Assembly: GCA_025054515.1 (NCBI GenBank)
Contig: JANWZT010000029.1
Span: forward strand, 1-11,472
Reading direction: 5' to 3'
Length of the DNA: 11,472 bases
From: Candidatus Caldarchaeum sp.
GTDB lineage: Archaea > Thermoproteota > Nitrososphaeria_A > Caldarchaeales > Caldarchaeaceae
The position numbers and the translations under genes are program-made. A model generated the notes under the pieces. It did no database searches, had not been told where the DNA came from, and saw only the letters and a list, made by a program, of their open reading frames with translations. Positions 6,700-11,472 of this stretch are shown here, piece by piece; the first letter of the stretch is position 1, and every line of letters starts with the position of its first letter.

Positions 6700-8799
6700 T
6701 TATGGGTAGATGACTTCGTAGATGTATACGTATGCGAGGGATTGGTAGGGTGGGCTTGACTGGTAGACGAGGCGGAAGTAGTTGAGCTGTGATGGGTTGT
6801 AGAGGTGGCCGGGGCCGAAGGCTGTTTGGGTTGGTTTGTAGGGGATGAGCTGGCCGAGGAGCGTCTGCCAGAACCTCTGCGTCGGCTGGAAGTTCTGGTC
6901 TATATAGTCTGATTCCCGGTAGGGATGGCCTGTCTGGTTGGCGATCCGAAGCATCCAAATCCATTTGCCCTCGTCGCCAAAGCCCAGCAGCCTACCGTAG
7001 GCTTGACCGCCTTGAACGACGAACTGATGCGTGACGTAGATGACGACGTGGGTAACGTTGTGTCTTCTGAATATCTCCATGGCGGTGGTTTCGTCGCTCA
7101 TGAAGGCGTGGGCGATGTCGCCTATCTGGGTCGTGTTGAGGGTTGCGTTGTCGATGAGGCTGATGCGTTCGCCGACGATGGTAATCCAGTAGCCATAGTC
7201 CCACCACGAAGCGACGACCGCGTCCTTCGGCAAGTTGTCACGCATCCACGCAAGGGCCTTCACCCAGTCGGGGATGGACTGCCGCGCCGGAAAGCTCGAC
7301 GTCACTATGGTGGCCGGCTGGTATCCCTGGTCGATGGGTGAAAGGGTTACTCTTCCGCCCGGCAACCCGCCGTAGACGGACGGTATGATCGAATAAGTCA
7401 GAAGCAGCAGAAGTATCACGGGAGTTATTATGGCCAAGCTCAACTGGCTCCGGTCGGCTTTCTTCTTCGCCGACTCTCTCTGTGCAAGAATGTCCCCCAG
7501 TTTTCCGAAGATGTTTGCGTAGGCGTGGCCCGCGACTATCGCCACCGCCGGCGAAGCGAGCAGCGAAAGCCGGACCATCGATGAGGCGAAGTAGGCGGCG
7601 AGAACGAGGAAAAGCACGATGAACAAGTCTTCGTTGGTTCTCGCTTTGAGAAGCAGGTAGACGCCGAAGGGAACCAGCAGCAGCGTCAACCCAAAGTCGG
7701 AAAACATTATCGACCACGTCGGCACTTGGTTTTCGGCGACAGACTGGACTATGGGCTGGTCGCCGCGTAGGCCGGGCAAGACGACGGAGAGGAATTTGAT
7801 TCCGGGTAGGCCGAGGACGCCGAGCGAAAGCAGCGAAACCGCTCCTATCAGGGATAGGAGAAGGATGGTGAATATGGTGAACCTTCTTGTCTCGGGTGAT
7901 TTGATGCGTGAAGCGGCTTCGAAGACGGCGAGGACGAAGAGGGAGATGAACCCGGAGAAGATGGTGATTTCGAAGATGTAGCGGGGGCCGAGTTTGGGGA
8001 CTGAGACGGCGATGGATGTGTAGACGGCGAAAGCTACCGCGGTTGCGACGAGAATTCTACGGTGGTATCTGCCGATGACTGCGAGGAAGACGCTGAAGAG
8101 GGGGATGAACGCGAGGGGGAATTTATGTGCTCCCCAGCTGGCGGCCATGAAACCGAGGAAAAGGCCCGCGAGAAAAGCGTAGGCCACGGTGCCTTTCATC
8201 GTTCTTTTCTGCGAGATGGCCGTGAGGTAGAAGACGTAGCCGGTGAGCATCAACGGCAGGCTGAGGCTTTCGTCGTCGAACCATCCGAGATGAGTTCGTC
8301 CGATATGGGCTGTGCTTATAGCCATGAACAGGGCCGCGGCAAGGCCTGTGACGGAGCCGCCGACCTTTTTTCCCAGAAAATAGACGGCGACGACGGTTAG
8401 CACTCCGTAGACGACTGGGAGAGCTGAAGCCAGTTCAAGCGTGTCGGGCTTAAGCCCGAAAGATGCGAGCAGGAAGTAGACGAAGGCCATGGCGAATGGG
8501 ATGCCGGGGAACGCCGTCCGGCCCATGTCACGGCCCCAAGGATACCAAGACATGTTGTCGTGCCAGTTGAAGAACTCCCAGAACCCGGCCCAGCCTCTTT
8601 CGATGATAAACATCGCCTCCTTATACTGAACCCACGGGTCGAACTCCGATAGAGCGATTCCCCATCTAAGCGGAAGAACGCGGAGGAAGAACGCTATGGC
8701 GAGGATGAACAGAAGAAGCCCAAGCTCGAAAAGACGTGTCCGTCCACCCAACATCCTGTCCAAACGTTTAAAGTTCGACACGACTTTCGACAACGCCAA
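6700..8799 (-). CDS. aglB: STT3/AglB-type dolichyl-phosphooligosaccharide-protein glycosyltransferase
   Basis: Catalytic subunit of archaeal N-glycosylation. It transfers a lipid-linked oligosaccharide to Asn in N-x-S/T sequons on the outer face of the membrane. The 699 residues comprise about a dozen membrane helices (to about 470) and a compact C-terminal globular domain (about 475-699). All family motifs are visible: FDPW with Asp54 in the first outer loop; GWFDDE with Asp175, Asp176 and Glu177; SVAE with Glu356 (external-loop-5 SVSE motif); WWDYG at 532-536 (sequon binding); and DEGKWIWM at 609-616, an exact DxxKxxxM motif. It therefore looks fully active. The start called is TTG 8799; upstream in frame there is only a TAG. 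ATG at 8754 (Met16) is an alternative start that keeps the first helix. Length is in the range of the shorter archaeal enzymes. It is flanked on both sides by members of one surface-protein family. Confidence 0.95.
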   Translation of the reverse strand: MALSKVVSNFKRLDRMLGGRTRLFELGLLLFILAIAFFLRVLPLRWGIALSEFDPWVQYKEAMFIIERGWAGFWEFFNWHDNMSWYPWGRDMGRTAFPGIPFAMAFVYFLLASFGLKPDTLELASALPVVYGVLTVVAVYFLGKKVGGSVTGLAAALFMAISTAHIGRTHLGWFDDESLSLPLMLTGYVFYLTAISQKRTMKGTVAYAFLAGLFLGFMAASWGAHKFPLAFIPLFSVFLAVIGRYHRRILVATAVAFAVYTSIAVSVPKLGPRYIFEITIFSGFISLFVLAVFEAASRIKSPETRRFTIFTILLLSLIGAVSLLSLGVLGLPGIKFLSVVLPGLRGDQPIVQSVAENQVPTWSIMFSDFGLTLLLVPFGVYLLLKARTNEDLFIVLFLVLAAYFASSMVRLSLLASPAVAIVAGHAYANIFGKLGDILAQRESAKKKADRSQLSLAIITPVILLLLLTYSIIPSVYGGLPGGRVTLSPIDQGYQPATIVTSSFPARQSIPDWVKALAWMRDNLPKDAVVASWWDYGYWITIVGERISLIDNATLNTTQIGDIAHAFMSDETTAMEIFRRHNVTHVVIYVTHQFVVQGGQAYGRLLGFGDEGKWIWMLRIANQTGHPYRESDYIDQNFQPTQRFWQTLLGQLIPYKPTQTAFGPGHLYNPSQLNYFRLVYQSSPPYQSLAYVYIYEVIYP

Positions 8800-8832
8800 A
8801 CCAGTTCTGGAAAATAGCTCGAAACAACCAGA

Positions 8833-8840
8833 CTAAAAAC
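8833..8840 (-). promoter_or_regulatory. TATA-like box for STT3
   Basis: GTTTTTAG on the minus strand ends 33 nt before the TTG at 8799, leaving room for a leader of only about 10 nt. No Shine-Dalgarno is visible before the TTG. It resembles the boxes at 554-561 and 10648-10656. Confidence 0.35.
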
Positions 8841-8899
8841 CTATTCCAGTAATACGTACAGGTATTCGACATGATACGAGCGACTTCAATATGCAGAAG

Positions 8900-8907
8900 T
8901 TATTTAT
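8900..8907 (+). promoter_or_regulatory. TATA box for the 568-aa surface protein
   Basis: TTATTTAT ends 27 nt before the ATG at 8935, the classic spacing for a leaderless archaeal mRNA. No Shine-Dalgarno precedes the ATG. Confidence 0.55.
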
Positions 8908-8934
8908 TCCAGAGGCCGCCACACGACTTCCAGC

Positions 8935-10641
8935 ATGATGCGGCTCAAAATATTGCTCGTAGCTGTTCTACTGGTCCTCCCCCTAGCTTCTTCGGAAGTC
9001 GTCACCTTCCGCCGTTCCTACGGAGGAGCCGGAGACGAATTCACCTTCGACATCTTCGTCGACTCGAACGCAATATATACCGTTGGCTCGACTAACTCGT
9101 TCGGCTCCAACCCGCCCAATGCCTTCCTCACGATATTTAACAGTGACAACAGCCACAGGTGCAGCGTAGCTTTCGACGTCGGAGCTGCCGACCAAGCATC
9201 CGCCCTAACAGTTCACGCAGGGAGGATATACGTTCTTGGAACAACTAACTTCGGCGCCAATCCACCAAACCACTTCATCGCAATCTTCGACACAACATGC
9301 AACCTCCAGACATTCAAGCTGTTTGATATAGGACTTGACGACCTACGGGACATAGCAGTCGAACCAGCGGCAAGCCCATCGTTTTACATAGTCGGCAGCC
9401 AGACAACCAACGGTGTTTACTTAGCCAAGCTCGATTCAAGCTTGAACGTTGTTTGGGCGAGGGCTTTCAAGGTGCGTGGCGGAAACGATGTCGCCAATTC
9501 CGTCTTCTTTTCGGGTGGGCGGGTTTACGTGGCGGGAACGTCTGACGACGGCTCTTCACTCAACATGTTTCTTTCGGTCTTTGACACGGCGGGCGCACAT
9601 GTGGCGACGAGGGAGTTGGCGGGCTCGACCAACGAGGAAGCTCACGGAGTCCTCTTTTCAGCGGGAAACATCTACCTGACGGGATACGTGGATTACCCCG
9701 GAAGAATGAACGAAATGGTCCTCGCTAAGCTGGATACCAGCTACAACATTCAGTGGGTGAAAGCATTCGGAACGGCCAGCGGCAACGAGGTGTCACGGGA
9801 ACTAACTATCGCCGGCGGGCTTTTATACATGACCGGCTTCACGAACGCCTTTGGCACTTTGGACGCTTTGTTGACGGCGTTCGCCCCCGACGGAAGTTTT
9901 TCACATTCTTTCTTTATCAGCGGAGGAGGTGGGAATGACGTTGGATATTCGGTGGCGGGGCTTGGAGCATGCGTTTATCCCGCGGGCCAGCATGTCAACT
10001 GGCCCCTCTTCTACGCCATCTTCGACGGCCAAGTCAACACCGTCGTATTGACCGTCAACACCATCACGCCATCCATCACGAACATATCCCCGTCATCGCC
10101 CTCCGCATCCCCTAGCATATCCAGCTACACGCCAACGATCGACTCATCCGCCGCCACCAACTCATTCTATTCTAAATTCTGCCCCGACATACTGGTTTCG
10201 ACAACAACTTCGACCACGACGACGACCTTCGCCACAACCACGACCTCGACATCAACCGTCACGTCAACCACGACAGCCTACGCCATCGCCACCACAACAT
10301 TCACCCAAACAAGCTCCGTAATCCTCGTCGTCAGCCAGACAACCTACACGACCATCCCAGTCACCACGACACAAACCATACCCACCACGACCACCCAAAC
10401 CGCCACAACAACCGTATCATCAACAACCACATCAACGGTGACCAACACCGTCACTTCAACCCAGTCAACAACCCAAACAATCACAGCCATCACAACAGTC
10501 GCCTTCGCCGAACCAGTATCAACCTATATCCTTCCCATGATACTGCTGATGATAGCCGTCCTGATGGCGACCGCGATAATAGTCAGCAGAAGAAGAAGCA
10601 CACCAACCGAGCCGGGGTCCAGAATTCCATCCAGTTTCTGA
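8935..10641 (+). CDS. Surface protein: seven-blade propeller, Thr-rich stalk, C-terminal anchor (568 aa, no cupredoxin-like tail)
   Basis: Third family member and the clearest one for counting blades. Signal peptide 1 to about 20 (MMRLK, Leu/Val core, ending near ASSE). Seven blade repeats run from about 27 to 365. They are marked by GG-x-x-[DN]E/NDV entries and YhhG strands: IYTVGST, IYVLGTT, FYIVGSQ, VYVAGTS, IYLTGYV, LYMTGFT, VYPAGQ. They resemble SBBP/beta-propeller repeats of secreted proteins. Cys76, Cys122, Cys346 and Cys416 match those of the two larger paralogues. A Pro/Ser linker with the only N-x-S sequon (NIS) precedes Cys416. The stalk at 422-521 is about half Thr. The anchor is about 531-550, then RRR and a short 14-residue tail. 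ATG 8935 is immediately followed by a second ATG; the TATA spacing supports the first. Probable glycosylated cell-surface protein; role unknown. Confidence 0.85.
   Translation: MMRLKILLVAVLLVLPLASSEVVTFRRSYGGAGDEFTFDIFVDSNAIYTVGSTNSFGSNPPNAFLTIFNSDNSHRCSVAFDVGAADQASALTVHAGRIYVLGTTNFGANPPNHFIAIFDTTCNLQTFKLFDIGLDDLRDIAVEPAASPSFYIVGSQTTNGVYLAKLDSSLNVVWARAFKVRGGNDVANSVFFSGGRVYVAGTSDDGSSLNMFLSVFDTAGAHVATRELAGSTNEEAHGVLFSAGNIYLTGYVDYPGRMNEMVLAKLDTSYNIQWVKAFGTASGNEVSRELTIAGGLLYMTGFTNAFGTLDALLTAFAPDGSFSHSFFISGGGGNDVGYSVAGLGACVYPAGQHVNWPLFYAIFDGQVNTVVLTVNTITPSITNISPSSPSASPSISSYTPTIDSSAATNSFYSKFCPDILVSTTTSTTTTTFATTTTSTSTVTSTTTAYAIATTTFTQTSSVILVVSQTTYTTIPVTTTQTIPTTTTQTATTTVSSTTTSTVTNTVTSTQSTTQTITAITTVAFAEPVSTYILPMILLMIAVLMATAIIVSRRRSTPTEPGSRIPSSF
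10198..10497 (+). repeat. Low-complexity Thr-codon tract (stalk of the 568-aa protein)
   Basis: Encodes residues 422-521, in which I count about 53 Thr in 100 residues. The coding strand is A+C-rich and poor in G. ACA, ACC and ACG codons are mixed, arguing against recent slippage. The hydrophobic interruption VILVV at about 462-466 is followed by YTT at 471. Confidence 0.75.
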
Positions 10642-10647
10642 CAATAT

Positions 10648-10656
10648 CTTTTTTAG
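10648..10656 (+). promoter_or_regulatory. TATA-like box for the 130-aa membrane protein, overlapping a T-tract
   Basis: CTTTTTTAG ends 28 nt before the ATG at 10685, consistent with a leaderless or near-leaderless mRNA. It begins 7 nt after the stop of the 568-aa gene, so the T6 run could also serve as that gene's terminator. A GGAG at 10677-10680 is closer to the ATG than usual for a ribosome site. Confidence 0.4.
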
Positions 10657-10684
10657 AGAACTCATCAGACGTGATTGGAGCGAG

Positions 10685-11077
10685 ATGTCCGAGCGGTTAC
10701 GCAAGCTGGTCGACGGCGTCGTCGAAACCGTGAAAAAACCCCTGTTCATCGAGGTAGTAGCCGTTCTCGCCGTCGTGGGGTCGGCGCTGGTTTTGTCCGG
10801 GATAGTTTACGGACTGTTTTCAGGAGTCGTCATCGGCGTGGCCTTTTTCGAAAACGTCATCCGCGTCTTCTACCCAGACCAACGTGTCCAAACAGTCGCG
10901 GAACTGCTGGTTACGTCGACCTTCTATTTGCTGGGCTTCGCCGGTTTCCTGCTCTACACCTTCGCCTTCAGCAGACGATTCAGCCCCCGTTCATCGAGAT
11001 ACATGCTTGTCTTCAGCGGACTGCTGATAGCTTTAGCCGCCCTCGGGCTCATCGGCGGATTCCTATCGAAAGCCTAA
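10685..11077 (+). CDS. Small three-helix membrane protein of unknown function (130 aa)
   Basis: I do not recognise the family. The protein has a basic amphipathic N-terminus (SERLRKLVDGVVETVKK) and hydrophobic helices at about 21-45 (possibly extending to 55), 73-95 and 106-127. The basic loop SRRFSPRSSR (96-105) lies between helices 2 and 3, so the positive-inside rule gives N-terminus in, loop in and C-terminus out. The loop between helices 1 and 2 (ENVIRVFYPDQRVQTVAE) would face outside. There is no signal peptide or catalytic motif. It follows the 568-aa surface protein by 43 bp and may share read-through transcription, but it has its own TATA-like box. Its 3' end overlaps the convergent RadB-like gene by 15 bp. 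An accessory role in surface-protein export or glycosylation would be pure guesswork from position. Confidence 0.7.
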   Translation: MSERLRKLVDGVVETVKKPLFIEVVAVLAVVGSALVLSGIVYGLFSGVVIGVAFFENVIRVFYPDQRVQTVAELLVTSTFYLLGFAGFLLYTFAFSRRFSPRSSRYMLVFSGLLIALAALGLIGGFLSKA

Positions 11078-11472
11078 AACATCCACGCCGCGGTCGACAA
11101 TTCGGAAAAACATCCTGCCGGTCGAAGGCTTTTCCTCGACCATCTCGACGTAACCATTTCTTCTGACGAGTTTGGCGACGAAATCCGCCCAGTAGGACAC
11201 TATCCGACCAGCCACTGGAGCCACGACGTTGATGACCGGAATCTCGTGGACCAGCCCGACCACGACCACCGAAGCCTTCCTCGTCATCGCAACGTCCTTG
11301 AGCAAAGCGGCTTGTAGCGAAAGGGCCCGGTAGATTGGAAGGTCTTTCGATGGATTGCCTGAAAGCTCGAGGCGGTGAAGGTAGGTGAAGTCGTCGACGA
11401 CGACGAGCCGTGTGTCAGACGGTAGAAAGTCGTGGACGTTGATAATTGATTCGAGCTGTTCGCGGAAGCTCC
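11063..11472 (-). CDS. RadB/RecA-superfamily ATPase, C-terminal part (runs off the window)
   Basis: The minus-strand frame is open from the right edge (last complete codon ends at 11470) to TAG at 11063. About 135 residues are visible. The Walker B strand LVVVDDF with the following TYLHRLEL, the helix RALSLQAALLKDVAMTRK, the strand ASVVVVGLV, and a late GRIVSYWADFVAKL helix-strand are in the order typical of RadB and other single-domain archaeal RecA paralogues. A terminal EEKPSTGRMFFRIVDRGV resembles the final sheet, which often ends in an RI-x-D/x-G-hydrophobic form. The Walker A motif must lie outside the window. RadB modulates homologous recombination by RadA, but a related KaiC-like ATPase is possible. 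The internal TTG at 11305 is not the true start. The 3' end overlaps the 130-aa membrane-protein gene tail to tail. Confidence 0.7.
   Translation of the reverse strand, partial: SFREQLESIINVHDFLPSDTRLVVVDDFTYLHRLELSGNPSKDLPIYRALSLQAALLKDVAMTRKASVVVVGLVHEIPVINVVAPVAGRIVSYWADFVAKLVRRNGYVEMVEEKPSTGRMFFRIVDRGVDVLGFR

Larger units (their letters stand above)
8800..8934. promoter_or_regulatory. Divergent intergenic region between STT3 and the 568-aa surface protein
   Basis: This 135-bp region has outward-facing TATA-like boxes for both genes, so STT3 and a probable substrate gene fire from one shared control region. TATTCCAG occurs twice in direct orientation (8842-8849 and 8905-8912), one copy beside each box. 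An 8-mer repeat in such a region can arise by chance. No open frame or structured RNA is evident. Confidence 0.5.

Noticed and set aside
8062..8400. A 112-codon plus-strand open frame inside STT3.
   Set aside because: It is antisense to the strongly supported STT3 membrane domain, with highly charged composition and no start context.
8801..8810. CCAGTTCTGG as a hairpin or operator near the STT3 start.
   Set aside because: The stem is only 4 bp with a 2-nt loop, too short to support a function.
11391..11405. Palindrome TCGTCGACGA as a possible regulatory site.
   Set aside because: It falls within the coding sequence for the Walker B aspartates (GTC GTC GAC GAC), so codon content explains it.
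1..11472. CRISPR arrays, tRNA/rRNA genes, transposases, integrases, toxin-antitoxin pairs or defence genes.
   Set aside because: I saw no spaced direct repeats, no cloverleaf-like segments in the short gaps and no protein motifs of these families in the credible reading frames.

Overview
The window looks like a chromosomal segment of an archaeon, probably a thermophile of the TACK type. An Aigarchaeota/Caldiarchaeum-like source is a guess from gene style only. The support is: a single-subunit STT3/AglB oligosaccharyltransferase with a WWDYG motif; a Dph6-type diphthamide ligase; a PAC2-family protein; a RadB/RecA-like ATPase at the right edge; and start codons that mostly lie 23-33 nt downstream of T/A-rich TATA-like boxes without a Shine-Dalgarno sequence, the pattern of leaderless archaeal transcripts. 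The sequence is densely coding. I see no rRNA, tRNA, CRISPR array, insertion sequence or phage gene.

Layout. 1-1352 (+): the 3' part of a Dph6-like ATP-dependent ligase, then a PAC2-family protein. 1367-8799 (-): read right to left, STT3/AglB, two tandem paralogous giant surface proteins (786 and 756 aa) and a duplicated-DUF350 membrane protein. 8800-8934: a divergent promoter region. 8935-11077 (+): a third paralogous surface protein (568 aa) and a 130-aa three-helix membrane protein. 11063-11472 (-): the C-terminal half of a RadB/RecA-like ATPase, overlapping its convergent neighbour by 15 bp.

The distinctive content is the surface-protein family flanking STT3. All three members have a signal peptide, seven degenerate beta-propeller blade repeats, four cysteines in matching places (two predicted disulfides), a Thr-rich stalk of variable length and one C-terminal membrane anchor. 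The two tandem members carry an extra domain after the anchor. It resembles a plastocyanin/cupredoxin fold but lacks three of the four expected copper ligands, and by the positive-inside rule it should face the cytoplasm. It is also the best conserved part of the two proteins. The 568-aa member lacks this domain.

Working model (inference): STT3 N-glycosylates these propeller-on-a-stalk proteins, which could act as adhesins, S-layer-associated proteins or receptors. The two tandem members would pass information or tension across the membrane to a non-copper cupredoxin-like module. The flanking genes (Dph6, PAC2, RadB-like) look like unrelated housekeeping functions.
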